Shown here in pieces: positions 32,832-43,272 of a stretch of DNA of 64,000 nt. Positions within the stretch are counted from its first letter, which is position 1. Every line of letters starts with the position of its first letter. Made by a program: the position numbers and the translations under genes. Source of the stretch: Alviniconcha marisindica (lineage: Eukaryota > Mollusca > Gastropoda > Provannidae). The notes beneath the pieces were generated by a model. That model was given only the letters and a program-made list of their open reading frames with translations. It ran no database searches and was not told where the DNA came from. The stretch covers positions 77,501-141,500 of the forward strand of contig JABMCL010003147.1 in assembly GCA_018857735.1 (NCBI GenBank), read 5' to 3'.

Positions 32832-33443
32832 ATCAGCACACAAGGGAGTTAATCAGGGCTCGAAAGACGTCACACGGACACAACAATAAAGACCCGAGTC
32901 GCTTACGGTAACTCTCACCTGGCATGCGGGTAAATACAAGGTACATAAACTCCACCAGAGATACATCTTCATCCCCATTATATGCCCAGACAGGATTGCT
33001 CTACAGATTGTCCTCAATATGCTTTTTATGACTGTTGTACAGATTGTCCCTAATATGCTTTCTCTTATGACTGTTGTACAGATTGTCCCAAATACGCTTT
33101 CTTTGACTGTTGTACAGATTGTCCCTAATATGTTTTTTTATGACTGTTCTACAGATTGTCCCTAATATGCTTTTTACGACTGTTGTACAGATTGTCCCTA
33201 ATATGCTTTTTATGACTGTTGTACATTATCCCTAATACGCTTTTTATGACTGTTCTACAGATTGTCCCTAATATGAATGTTAGCATATACGAGGCCATTA
33301 AGCAGAAAGGAATGAACATCCTCATCCTTGTGTGTACTTACTCGCATGCCAGGTGAGAGTTACCGTAAGCGACTGGGGTCTTTGTTGCTGTGTTTGTGTG
33401 ACGTCTTTCCCGCGTTGATTAACTAACTCCCTTGTGTGCTGAT
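32832..33443. mobile_element. Foldback DNA element family G, two-armed, with an internal minisatellite
   Basis: The left arm ATCAGCACACAAGGGAGTTA ... GTAACTCTCACCTGGCATGC ... GTAAATACAAGG (32832-32942) is the reverse complement of the right arm ending GCATGCCAGGTGAGAGTTAC ... CTCCCTTGTGTGCTGAT (about 33330-33443). The interior (about 32990-33280) holds eight copies of a ~36-bp unit TGTTGTACAGATTGTCCCTA with ATATGCTTTTTATGAC. No transposase frame is present, so this is a non-autonomous element. Confidence 0.85.
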
Positions 33444-33772
33444 CCTGCACGAGCGCTCCGAGGTCGCTCTGTTTCCGACTGTTTCGGTCACTCGATCCAA
33501 ATGTTTCGTCCTGTTTGCAGTGCATGTTGCAGCTTCAGTTACGATGGTACGGCCATGACTGTATTTTCTACAGCCCCCCCCCCCCCCCCCCCCCACCCCC
33601 CCTTTCCCCCACCCCCCCCCCCACACCACTACCTCCGACCCCTTCCTCATTGTATGTCACTTTTTAATCATCGTTATTTCTGGCTGTGCTCTTAGTGGGT
33701 ACCTTCACGTGCTTTGATGTCGTCGTCGTCGTTGTTGTTCTGGCGCTACTGTGAAGCGATTCGAGCCTAAAC
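33444..33772. other. Unassigned sequence with C-runs
   Basis: C homopolymers lie at about 33574-33593 and 33611-33623. No gene is supported. Confidence 0.35.
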
Positions 33773-33985
33773 GATATCGGGTGTTCTAGACATCATCATC
33801 ATCATCATCATAGTCATCGTCGTCGTCGTCGTTGTCGTCGTCGTTGTCGTTGTTGTTATTCTGGTGCTATTGTGAAGCGGTTCGATCATAAACGATATCG
33901 GGTACTCTAGAAATCTTTATCGTCATCATCATTATCATCGTCGTCACCATCATCATCATCATCATCATTATTATTATTACTCGCA
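33720..33985. repeat. (CAT)n/(CGT)n triplet tracts in a ~120-bp duplication
   Basis: GTCGTCGTCGTCGTTGTTGT and GTGAAGCGATTCGAGCCTAA with ACGATATCGGGTGTTCTAGA occur twice (about 33722 and 33840), each followed by an ATC run. Confidence 0.8.
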
Positions 33986-34470
33986 AACTACACTCATCCA
34001 AACGTCAGCAGCCGCTTCGCAGAGCACGCAACACAATCGATATGCCTCGCTATCACCACACACCACTTTCAGTCCCAATAACATAACACAGCACCGTCTT
34101 CCACGCACTCAACTGTTCCAGCACTACGCAACTATAGGGCCTGCGGAAGTCGAAGGCACCACCACAGCCGCTGATGAACCCGGCTGCCGTACACACAGAC
34201 ACCACCTAGCACTGCATGCACACAGCCCAAAGGGCCGACGAGTCTCAGAAATGATAATGACGCACTCTTGAGGTACACACGCACATATATATAGGTATAT
34301 ATACGCATGTTTCCCTTGCACGCCCTGACAGCAGCCTCCGATCAGCACGTCGGCGATGAAACTGAAATGTGAGGTCCGCCTCCTTGCCGGTGACCTTTTC
34401 CTTCTCAAGGAAAGCATATAATCTATTGCGTGAGACTCTCCCTATCAGGCCAAAGTAGAGGGAAGGAAGG
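33986..34470. other. Unassigned sequence
   Basis: Unique sequence with a short GGAAGGAAAGAAAGAAAG run at 34460-34490. Minus-strand frames (to 97 codons) have no family I recognise. Confidence 0.3.
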
Positions 34471-34549
34471 AAGGAAAGAAAGAAAGAAAGAAACGCTGTC
34501 TGTGGATGTGACACAAGGCGTGGCTTTGTAGTTCGCAGAGACAGTTGGT

Positions 34550-34839
34550 GGTGGAGTGGAGGTGAGCGGGGTGGAGGAAGGGGAGGGGGGTGAAGAGGGA
34601 CAGGGGTGGGGGTGGGGGTGGGGGGGTGGGGACGGTTTGATTAACCCTTTAGGTTCTATCAGCGTGAAGCATAGAACACGTGAGGCATTACTTCGAAACA
34701 CAATCGACAACAAACCGAAGTCCCAACGAGAGAGAGAGAGAAAGACAGACAGACAGACAGACAGAGACAGAGAGACAGAGACAGACACACAGAAGCGCTG
34801 AGAAGGGGGCGGAGGAGAGAGACAGAGAAAGAGAGAGGG

Positions 34840-34870
<31 letters not shown>

Positions 34871-35275
34871 GAAGTGCGGAGAAGGGGGAGGAGAGAGACA
34901 GAGAAAGAGAGAGGGAGACAGACAGACAGACAGACAGACAGAGAAGTGTGGAGAAGGGGGAGGAGAGAGACAGACAGACAGAGGAAGAGAGACAGACAGA
35001 CAGAGAAGTGCGGAGAAGGGGGAGGAGAAAGACAGAGAAAGAGAGAGGGAGAGAGACAGACAGACAGATAGCCAGCCAGCCAGCCAGAGACAGAAACAGA
35101 GACAGAGAGAGAGAGAGAGGGGGGGGGGGGAGGAGGAGACAGAGAAAGAGAGAGGGAGAGAGAGAGTCAAGCGCGGAAGGGGGGGCAGAGAACGAGAGAG
35201 GGAAAAGAGGGGGAAGGGGGAGAAAAGAGAGAGAAAGAGAGAGGCGCGGAGGAGGGGGGGGGTCAGAGAAAGAGA
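34550..35275. repeat. Purine-rich (GACA/GAGA)n block
   Basis: Longer repeated phrases such as GAAGTGCGGAGAAGGGGGAG with AGAGACAGA tracts occur about five times at 34790-35080. It is almost pure purine on the plus strand. Confidence 0.9.
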
Positions 35276-35422
35276 GATTTTCGTGTGTGATGAGTAGGTC
35301 TGCTTGACCTAGCACACGACCGTCAACAAAGCGGCGCGTTGGGAAAGTAATCAAGGCTAAAATGCCAACTGCCCTGACAAAGGCAAAACACAGTCGCCTT
35401 TCATCTCTGATCAGGTGCGGGG

Positions 35423-35425
<3 letters not shown>
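35276..35425. other. Short unique spacer
   Basis: Its TCATCTCTGATCAGGTG end and the facing CCCAGATGAAAGGCGACTGT (from 36027) are nearly inverse (AAAACACAGTCGCCTTTCATCT at 35385 against AGATGAAAGGCGACTGTGTT at 36029). The CA block therefore has inverted flanks. Confidence 0.5.
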
Positions 35426-35469
<44 letters not shown>

Positions 35470-36012
35470 GCACCACGCACGACGCACGCACGCACCACGC
35501 AAGCAGCAGCACGACGCACGCACGCAGACACACCACACCAGCAGCACACACAGCAACGCAACGGTGCACGCAGCGCTACGCTACACACGACGACACAACA
35601 GCGCAACAGAACAAGCACACATGCCACGCACGCAAAGCAACACACCTCACACACGCAGCGCGCAGCAACCACGCACGCACCACACACACACACACACACC
35701 ACCACCAACACACACACCACGCACAACACCACTCACACACGCCCCGCGCGCACGCACGCACATACACACACCACGCACACAACACACACCAGCACGACGC
35801 ACGCACACACCTACACACAGCACTCACCACACACACACACACACACCACACACACACACACACACACACCACACAGCGCGCGCACGCAGCACGCACGCAT
35901 TCACGCACGCACGCACCATCACGCACGCACGACGCACACGCACGCACGCACACACCACCACACACCACACCACACACACACACCACCACACACACACACA
36001 CACACACACAAA
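35426..36012. repeat. (CA)n / (GCAC)n complex block
   Basis: About 590 bases of CA, CGCA, ACCAC and GCAG repeats. Long open frames through it are repeat artefacts. Confidence 0.95.
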
Positions 36013-36099
36013 CAAATCACATTTCCCAGATGAAAGGCGACTGTGTTACGCCATTGTTACGGCAGTTTGCAGTTTCAGCCTTGACGCCTTTGAGACTGC

Positions 36100-36525
36100 A
36101 CATGCCGCACTGTGACGGTGTGTGCAAGGTCAAGTAGACTGCACGTGCCGCACTGTGACGGTGTGTGCAAGGTCAAGTAGACTGCACGTGCCGCACTGTG
36201 ACGGTGTGTGCAAGGTCAAGTAGACTGCACGTGCCGCACTGTGACGGTGTGTGCAAGGTCAAGTAGACTGCACGTGCCGCACTGTGACGGTGTGTGCAAG
36301 GTCAAGTAGACTGCACGTGCCGCACTGTGACGGTGTGTGCAAGGTCAAGTAGACTGCACGTGCCGCACTGTGACGGTGTGTGCAAGGTCAAGTAGACTGC
36401 ACGTGCCGCACTGTGACGGTGTGTGCAAGGTCATGTAGACTGCACGTGCCGCACTGTGACGGTGTGTGAAGGTCAAGTAGACTGCACGTGCCGCACTGTG
36501 ACGGTGTGTGCAAGGTCAAGTAGAC
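36100..36525 (+). repeat. 43-bp satellite
   Basis: Ten near-identical copies of GACTGCACGTGCCGCACTGT, GACGGTGTGTGCAAGGTCAA and GTA. The very low divergence points to recent expansion. Each unit carries CACGTG, the E-box palindrome. Confidence 0.95.
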
Positions 36526-36639
36526 CTACGCACGCCAGCACCCGCTGCTTGTCCCACGGACACTTGCAGCTGAAACAAATCGCTTTACTTCCTCCCTTTT
36601 CCACCCTGCCTTCATACTGACATCACCCAGGCAGTTTCA

Positions 36640-37665
36640 GGTCCAAAGAAAACCAAGGCAAAGCAGCCAGACTGCTGACGTGGACACGCTTTTGAGAGTA
36701 GCTTACCTATACCGACTTCATCTACCTGTAGTTTCCGGTCGACAGACGGTCAAGGCAAAGCAGCCAGACTGCTGACGTGGACACGCTTTTGAGAGTAGCC
36801 TACCTATACCGACTTCATCTACCTGTAGTTTCCGGTCGACAGACGGTCAAGGCAAAGCAGCCAGACTGCTGACGTGGACACGCTTTTGAGAGTAGCCTAC
36901 CTATACCGACTTCATCTACCTGTAGTTTCCGGTCGACAGACGGGCAAGGCAAAGCAGCCAGACTGCTGACGTCGACACGCTTTTGAGAGTAGCCTACCTA
37001 TACCGACTTCATCTACCTGTAGTTTCCGATCGACAGACGGGCAAGGCGAAGTAGGCAGACAGCTGACGTGGACACGGTTTTGGGAGTAGCCTGCCCACGT
37101 ATACTGATCAATGTCATCTACCTGTAGTCTCCGGTCCAAGGGCTAGCAAGGTAAAGTATGGCTAAACTGCTGACGTGGATACGCTTTTGAGAGTTGCTTA
37201 CCTATACCGACTTCATCTACCTGTAGTTTCCGGTCGACAGACGGGCAAGGCGAAGTAGCCAGACTGCCGGTAATTGTTTCGCTTAACGTCCACAGAAACG
37301 AGAATGTTTATTAGGGATGGGGACAAGGGGGAAAGGGGACGAAAGAGTGAAGGCTCAGTCGCAGGCCTCAACACCGGAAGACCGAGATGCCGTGGACCGC
37401 CGCCAGAACAGCAAAATGTTAAGGCAGTGTCCGCTTCGCCATTGCGCGGCAACTAGTGTACCACGCTGTTACTGTCCCAACTGCTACGCGGAACAGTCAC
37501 AAAGACAATGTCCGTAGCTCCGCTGTTGGGAGCCAGACTGCAGACGTGGACACGGTTTTGAGACGCCTACCTATTGACCAACTTCATCTACCTGTAGTTT
37601 CCGGTCGACAGACGGGCAAGGCAAAGTAGCCAGACTGCCGACGTGGACACGTTCTGAGAGTAACC
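36640..37665 (+). repeat. 97-bp satellite interrupted by a family C copy
   Basis: The unit carries AAGCAGCCAGACTGCTGACG, TGGACACGCTTTTGAGAGTA and CTACCTGTAGTTTCCGGTCG. Copies start at 36661, 36758, 36855 and so on, about eight in all, and resume after the insertion at 37272-37525. A related single copy of CTACCTGTAGTTTCCGGTGC lies at 38252. Confidence 0.9.
37272..37525 (-). mobile_element. Retroposon copy (tail A plus family C part) inside the 97-bp satellite
   Basis: It begins with CGCTTAACGTCCACAGAAAC and continues into ACCGCCGCCAGAACAGCAAA, ATGTTAAGGCAGTGTCCGC and CGGAACAGTCACAAAGACAA. The satellite reads GCCAGACTGC on both sides (37258 and 37532), so the element inserted into an existing array. 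Confidence 0.7.
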
Positions 37666-37769
37666 TACCTATTGTGCGGTTCAGGCGGGGTTGTTAACTC
37701 CCTGGACTTTTACCCGGCATCGCTTAAGTCCCTTGGTCGCTTTTACTTCCGGTGCGTACTTTCTTCACA

Positions 37770-37901
37770 ATGGAAGGCGGTGACAGTGAATTTGCGAAGT
37801 TTACTGTGCCAGCCTTAAAGGCATTTTTGAAGGCCCGTAGTCCGAGTGTGTCTGGCTACAAGCAATAACTTGTTGCTCGTACTATAGGATGCCCCAAAAC
37901 C

Positions 37902-37907
<6 letters not shown>
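37770..37907 (+). pseudogene. Broken SAP-domain-like N-terminus, probably from a mobile-element protein
   Basis: An ATG at 37770 opens a 32-codon frame with FTVPALKAFLKARS and VSGYKQ, then a TAA stop at 37866-37868. The same frame continues with LVARTIGCPKT before it runs into a CT repeat. The pattern LKxFLKxRxxxVSGxKxxLVAR is the helix-turn-helix core of SAP DNA-binding domains. As I recall, invertebrate genomes carry many transposon-like proteins that start this way and also hold YqaJ-type nuclease or zinc-finger domains. The stop falls inside the second helix and no downstream domain is seen, so this is a dead fragment. Identification of the parent family is an inference. Confidence 0.55.

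Positions 37908-37972
<65 letters not shown>
37904..37972. repeat. (CT)n microsatellite
   Basis: A pure CT run of about 68 bases cuts off the SAP-like frame. Confidence 0.95.
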
Positions 37973-37974
<2 letters not shown>

Positions 37975-38630
37975 GAACTGGCGATCTTATGGTCAGCTGA
38001 AAAACGATGCAAAACACACTTTTTCCACCCTCCATCACCTTTTCCAGGTATTTTTTGCAACTGTAACAGTGGTGTCATCTGTACTGCTTCGCAGTTCTAG
38101 GTTAAAATCCATTGTTATACACAGCATGAACCGACGCCCACTCAGAAACCCTGGAAGTGACAGCTGCGACCTTTCGCGACTTCTTGCGCGAAAGATTACG
38201 AAGGGCATTTCACTCGTGCAAACCAGCTTCGCCCAATACCCACTTCCATCTACCTGTAGTTTCCGGTGCACGGGCGGGCAAGACAGAGCATATTATAGCT
38301 AGGCTGCTGACGTGGAAACTTCGCTGAGAGTCAGTACTGGACTGTCGGTGTGTCTCTGAGGAGTGAAAAGCTTTCCCGTGGTTCACGCCCTGCCCACGCC
38401 CATCACCATCACTCCGCCAAATGGCCTCCCGTCGCCCTCTCACCGACGACACTTGTGACAGATGGGCTTTTAGCCAGTCGGCGCCTGCCTACGTGTGTGT
38501 AAACTAGCCCGCGGGCTGTCCAAGTAACACTGCAGTCGGTGTAAACAAAGCACTCGTCCGTGCTGTTTTTCAAAACAATGACCAAGCGCCTCGGGTTGAT
38601 CATTTCCCAGTTCGAAACGCGAGTTCGTGC
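37973..38630. other. Unassigned sequence
   Basis: Unique apart from the single 97-bp-satellite-like phrase near 38252. CTTTCGCGACTTCTTGCGCG at 38172 is partly palindromic. No gene is supported. Confidence 0.35.
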
Positions 38631-38633
38631 ACG

Positions 38634-39600
38634 CGTTATGTTAGAACACACGTTACTCCGTTTGTCTAAGTGGCGGGAGCCATCTGACTGAAAGCCAAGA
38701 GCATAATTATTCAGTAAATCAATCAATATATCATCCAACCGACAGTATGTTAGAACGTACATTACTGCGTTTGTCTAAGTGGGTGGAGCTACCTGGCTGA
38801 AAACCAAAGAGCATAATTAGCCTAGTCAGTAAACCAATCAACACTCCGAACCGACGGTATGTTAGAACATACGTGATTCAGTTTTGTCTAAGTGGGTGGA
38901 GCTACCTGGCTGAAAAGCCAAGAGCATAATTATTGAGTAAACCAGTCAAACACATCATCGTACCAACGGTATGTTAGAACTCCGTTTTGACTAAGTGGGC
39001 GGAGCTATCTTGATGAAAGCAAGAGCTCAGCCAAAACGTCACTGAACACACAAAGTTCTGAAACGAGAATGTCTGCTAGCGTTCTAAAACAAGATACAAA
39101 CACACATAAAAGGTTCAAAAGAACGCGATTATTAGGACAAAACACAGCATGCGAATTTTCGGGGTAATCCTCTTTTTATGAAGCCTAACGACAGTTAAAC
39201 GGTGAAAAAACGATTTTTAAAAATGAGATGGAGATGGAGTAAAAACAGATCAGTGGTTTAATAGCTCTCCAAGGGACACGAAAACAACATAGCTGAACCC
39301 AAAACAGATAAGTGGTTTAGCTCTCCATCTCATGTTCCATCGTTCTTCACCGTTTAACTGTTGTTTAACTGTCGTTTTGTAGCTTGATAAAGGGGATTAC
39401 CCCGAACATTCACGTGTGGTGTTTTATCCTAATAAATGGCGTTCCTTGGAACCTTTTATGTGTTTGAACACACTGTGTGCAAGAACACACCCAGCTCTGC
39501 TTGCCCAAGTGGGCGGAGCTATCTGGTTGACAGAGACAGGTCAGTTATTCAGTAAACCAATCAACACGTCAACCACTCGGTCCCATACGAGTGGGGTTAA
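38634..39600 (+). repeat. ~115-bp tandem repeat split by a foldback element
   Basis: About five diverged units carry GTATGTTAGAACATACGT, TTTGTCTAAGTGGGTGGAGC and AAGAGCATAATTATTCAGTA with AACCAATCAA. Four lie at 38634-39042. A partial unit (CCAAGTGGGCGGAGCTATCT) resumes at 39503, after family E. Confidence 0.8.
39052..39464. mobile_element. Foldback DNA element family E, two-armed copy
   Basis: The left arm (CTGCTAGCGTTCTAAAACAA, CATAAAAGGTTCAAAAGAAC, CGAATTTTCGGGGTAATCC) and right arm (GGGATTACCCCGAACATTCA, CCTAATAAATGGCGTTCC, AACCTTTTATGTGTTT) are inverted copies of about 150 bases. A doubled AAAACAGAT(A/C)AGTGGTTTA phrase lies at the centre. The 9-mer TGAACACAC flanks it (39043-39051 and 39465-39473) and may be a target duplication, although the outermost termini do not match each other. 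Confidence 0.7.
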
Positions 39601-40129
39601 AGTAAAAAGAAGCCAGGCGGCTGACACGAAAACAGGTTCCAAGGTACCACCCAAGCGCTTCCCAAGAATGGAGCTCCTCTTCCCTCCCCATCCCCACATT
39701 ACCTTTGCCAGCGTCTATTAATCAGTCAGTCAATCAGCAGAATGTCAGTTAGAGTACTCTTCAACAAGCCACGAGTAAAGTCACGGGTGGGGTTGGGTGA
39801 GGGCGGGGGAGGGGTGGGGGTGGGGAGGATGCATTGGTAAAATGATAAACGACGTTGTCAGCTGTCAAAATGGTTTGTTGGCAAATGCCTGTGCCTTCAG
39901 CAGGGGCCGGGCCCGGGGTCACGGCGTTGTTGTTGTTTCTGTCAAGGAAGACAGAAAAATCGTTGCGTTTTCCTGCACATTGACTGATGAAGTACGCACG
40001 TCGCGCAGTTTGGCAGACACAGTACTTCCTTCTTTCCTTTCTTTCTCGACTCCCTGATTCCAGTCTTAATTCCTTCCTTCCGCTCTCTGTAATCCTCGCC
40101 TCATTTCCTCCTCCTTTCCCTCGAGGGAG
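39601..40129. other. Unassigned sequence
   Basis: Unique sequence with a G-rich stretch at 39785-39830. No exon is supported. Confidence 0.3.
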
Positions 40130-40139
40130 GATGGCCGGC

Positions 40140-40470
40140 TTCACGGGATGCGAGAATGGGACAGAAGAGCCCTGGCAATGGGACAGAGGAGCCCTAGTTG
40201 CTAGGAATGCGAGAATGGGACAGAGGAACCCTGGTTGCACGGGATGCGAGAATGGGACACAAGAGCCCTGGCAATGGGACAGAGGAGCCCTAGTTGCTAG
40301 GAATGCGAGAATGGGACAGAGGAACCCTGGTTGCACGGGATGAGAGAATGGGACAGAAGAGCCCTGGCAATGGGACAGAGGAGCCCTAGTTGCACGGAAT
40401 GCGAGAATGGGACAGAGGAACCCTGGCTGCACGGGATGCGAGAATGGGACAGAGGAACCGGTGGGAAGGA
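40140..40470 (+). repeat. ~96-bp satellite with internal subrepeats
   Basis: Each unit contains GGGATGCGAGAATGGGACAG, AGCCCTGGCAATGGGACAGA and CCTAGTTGCTAGGAATGCGA. About 3.5 copies start at 40145, 40241 and 40337. GAATGGGACAGA(A/G)GA recurs two or three times per unit. Confidence 0.9.
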
Positions 40471-40732
40471 TTGGGGAAGGTGGGGAATGGGAGAGGAACG
40501 GTGGGAGAAGAAGGGTGGGAAGGGAGGTGGGAAGGAGGGGGAAGGTGGGGGGAAGGTGGGGGGAAGGAGGGGAAGGAGGGGGAAGGGGGGGAAGGAGGGG
40601 GGAAGGTGGGGGGAAGGAGGGGGAAGGGGGGGAAGGAGGGGAAGTGGGGATGAGGGGGGAAGGTGGGGGGAAGGAGGGGGGGAAGGTGGGGGGAAGGAGG
40701 GGGGAAGGTGGGGGGAAGGAGGGGGGATGAGG
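40471..40732 (+). repeat. G-rich (GGGGAAGG)n tract
   Basis: Almost pure G and A on the plus strand with dozens of GGG/GGGG runs at 4-10 base spacing, a strong G-quadruplex and triplex former. Confidence 0.95.
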
Positions 40733-40829
40733 AGGTACGCGACTGTCGCGTACTACCTATTCTTTGTCGAACAGTTGCAGGAGTTCGGCCATGTTGTGTC
40801 TCTATCCTATGTCTGTTTGTACCGCGCCT

Positions 40830-41740
40830 ATCCGCTCATTGATCTCAGTGTCTCATTACCGACACTGTGTGCTCATTGATCTCAGTGTCTCAGCACCGAC
40901 ACTGTGTGCTCATTGATCTCAGTGTCTCAGCACCGACACTGTGTGCTCATTGATCTCAGTGTCTCAGCACCGACACTGTGTGCTCATTGATCTCAGTGTC
41001 TCAGCACCGACACTGTGTGCTCATTGATCTCAGTGTCTCAGCACCGACACTGTGTGCTCATCGACCTCAGTGTCTCAGCACCGACACTGTGTGCTCATTG
41101 ATCTCAGTGTCTCAGCACCGACACTGTGTGCTCATCGACCTCAGTGATTCACTACCGACACTGTGTGCTCATTGATCTCAGTGTCTCAGCACCGACACTG
41201 TGTGCTCATCGACCTCAGTGATTCACTACCGACACCGTGTGCTCATTGATCTCAGTGTCTCAGCACCGACACTGTGTGCTCATTGATCTCAGTGTCTCAG
41301 CACCGACACTGTGTGCTCATTGATCTCAGTGTCTCAGCACCGACACTGTGTGCTCATCGACCTCAGTGATTCACTACCGACACTGTGTGCTCATTGATCT
41401 CAGTGTCTCAGCACCGACACTGTGTGCTCATCGACCTCAGTGATTCACTACCGACACTGTGTGCTCATTGATCTCAGTGTCTCAGCACCGACACTGTGTG
41501 CTCATCGACCTCAGTGATTCACTACCGACACTGTGTGCTCATTGATCTCAGTGTCTCAGCACCGACACTGTGTGCTCATCGACCTCAGTGATTCACTACC
41601 GACACTGTGTGCTCATTGATCTCAGTGTCTCAGCACCGACACTGTGTGCTCATCGACCTCAGTGATTCAACTACCGACACGTGTGCTCACTGATCTCAGG
41701 TTCACACCGACACTGTGTGCTCATTGATCTCAGTAACGAC
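40830..41740 (+). repeat. 37-bp satellite with a 74-bp higher-order repeat
   Basis: Unit type 1 is TCATTGATCTCAGTGTCTCA followed by GCACCGACACTGTGTGC. Type 2 has CATCGACCTCAGTGATTCACTACC. Type 1 alone fills about 40830-41050. From about 41130 to 41680 the two mostly alternate, giving a 74-bp higher-order unit. The end (41680-41900) is degraded. Confidence 0.95.
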
Positions 41741-42139
41741 TCAATACCAACTGCTATGTTCAGTACCGACACTGTGTGCTCGTTGATCTAAACGACTCAA
41801 TACCAACACTATGTGTACATTGATCTCAGTGTCTCAGTACCAACACTATGCACTCACTAATCTCAGTTACTCAGTACCAATACTATGTGCTCACTGATCT
41901 CAGTACCGACACTATGTGCACAGTGATCCCAGTGCCATATATTGGATAACGTGCCCTCACAGAAAACGAGCACGTGAGACGTGGGGTGTGGTAATGGCCG
42001 TTGGATGTCCCTGTCAGAATCTAGCGGTGATGGACATGCAGCCTCACTCACTGCTGCCAGCCGGAATCCGTACCGTGCCGCGGACCCACTGCTCCATGCT
42101 CTCGTCACCCTGCAGACGCGGACTGCACCGGTATGGCGG
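41741..42139. other. Decayed satellite end and unique sequence
   Basis: To about 41930 it holds diverged GATCTCAG...ACCGACACTATGTGC fragments. From 41940 to 42139 the sequence is unique and GC-rich with no supported exon. Confidence 0.4.
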
Positions 42140-42330
42140 CCAGATAGCGTCAAAAGCACATAATTACAACTGACTAGCGTCAAAAGCACACAATTACGAC
42201 TGACTTTTGTCAAAAGCACACAATTACAACTGACTAGCGTCCAAAGCACATAATTACAACTGACTAGCGTCAAAAGCATACAATTACAATCACGTGCACA
42301 TAATTGTAATTGTGTGCACGTGACTGCAAT
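42140..42330 (+). repeat. 30-bp minisatellite
   Basis: About five copies of GACTAGCGTCAAAAGCACAC with AATTACAACT. It ends in a palindromic pair around CACGTGCACATAATTGTAAT and GTGTGCACGTGA (42291-42323). Confidence 0.9.
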
Positions 42331-42439
42331 CATTCCTCGCACATAACTACAATTAAGTGCTTCGGACGCAAGTAATCCGTTGGAACCGCGCGTCAAAATA
42401 CATAGTTCACTAATTATGTAGAGATGATTCGATATTATC

Positions 42440-42995
42440 AACGCTCCGTAAACACTACCGGCCCAGGTCAGCGTTCTGTAAGCACTCCCAGCCCAAACCC
42501 GCGCTCCGTAAACACTCCCAGCCCAGGTCAGCGCTCCGTAAGCACTCCCAGCCCAGCCCAGCACTCCGTAAACACTCCCGGTCCAGGTCAGCGCTCCGTA
42601 AGCACTCTTAGCCCTGCCCAGCGCTCCTAAAACACTCCCAGCCCAGGTCAGCGCACTGTAAACACTCCCGGTCCAGGTCAGCGCTCCGTAAGCACTCCCA
42701 GCCCAGCCCACCGAAAACACTCCCAGCCCAGGTCAGCGCTCCGTAAACACTCCCGGCCCAGGTCAGCGCTCCGTAAACACTCCAGGTCCAGGACACACTC
42801 CCGGCCCAGGCCAGCGCTCCGTAAGCACTCCCGGCCCAGGTCAGCGCTCCTTAAACACTCCCGGTCCAGGACACACTGCCGGCCCGGCCCAGCGCTCCCT
42901 AAGCACTCCCGGCCCAGCCCAGCGCTCCCTGAGCACTCCCGGCCCAGGTCAGCGCTCCGTAAACACTCCCGGTCCAAGTCAGCGCTCCCAAGAGA
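42440..42995 (+). repeat. 30-bp satellite
   Basis: About 19 copies of AACACTCCCAGCCCAGGTCA followed by GCGCTCCGTA. CCCAG/CCCGG and GGTCAG/GCCCAG variants are mixed, and some units are shortened (ACACTC after GGTCCAGG). Frames stay open because 30 is divisible by three; no gene is supported. Confidence 0.95.
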
Positions 42996-43272
42996 CCTTC
43001 CGCGGCACGGTGCGACCAGAAGTGCTCCTGATTACCTGGGAAGTGGAAGTACGTAACCGCGCGGCGCACTGGGGAGTTCGCTTACTGTACAAGCCGCTAT
43101 TGTCGTCTCACGTCTCAGCTGGAACTAGCAGCGGCCCCTCAAGTCGGCCTGGCTATTTCGGGCCCTTCGGAAATGAAATGAAGGAAGCGAGCGGAGGCCG
43201 AGCCCAGATGCAGCCGCCTTGACCTTGAGGGGGCTGGGCCGTTACAAAGTGTTGATGCACGTGCCGCTGAGA

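Noticed and set aside
34659..36137. Long frames through the GACA and CA/GCAC blocks (up to 357 codons)
   Set aside because: Pure microsatellite translation on both strands.
36100..36525. CRISPR-like array of 43-bp repeats
   Set aside because: No spacers; it is an ordinary minisatellite.
39761..40432. Minus-strand frame of 223 codons
   Set aside because: Its N-terminal half is the 96-bp satellite and the rest is unique sequence with no recognised domain.
41863..42720. Minus-strand frame of 285 codons
   Set aside because: Most of it is the 30-bp satellite read in reverse. The remaining part is not recognisable and contains no credible splice sites.
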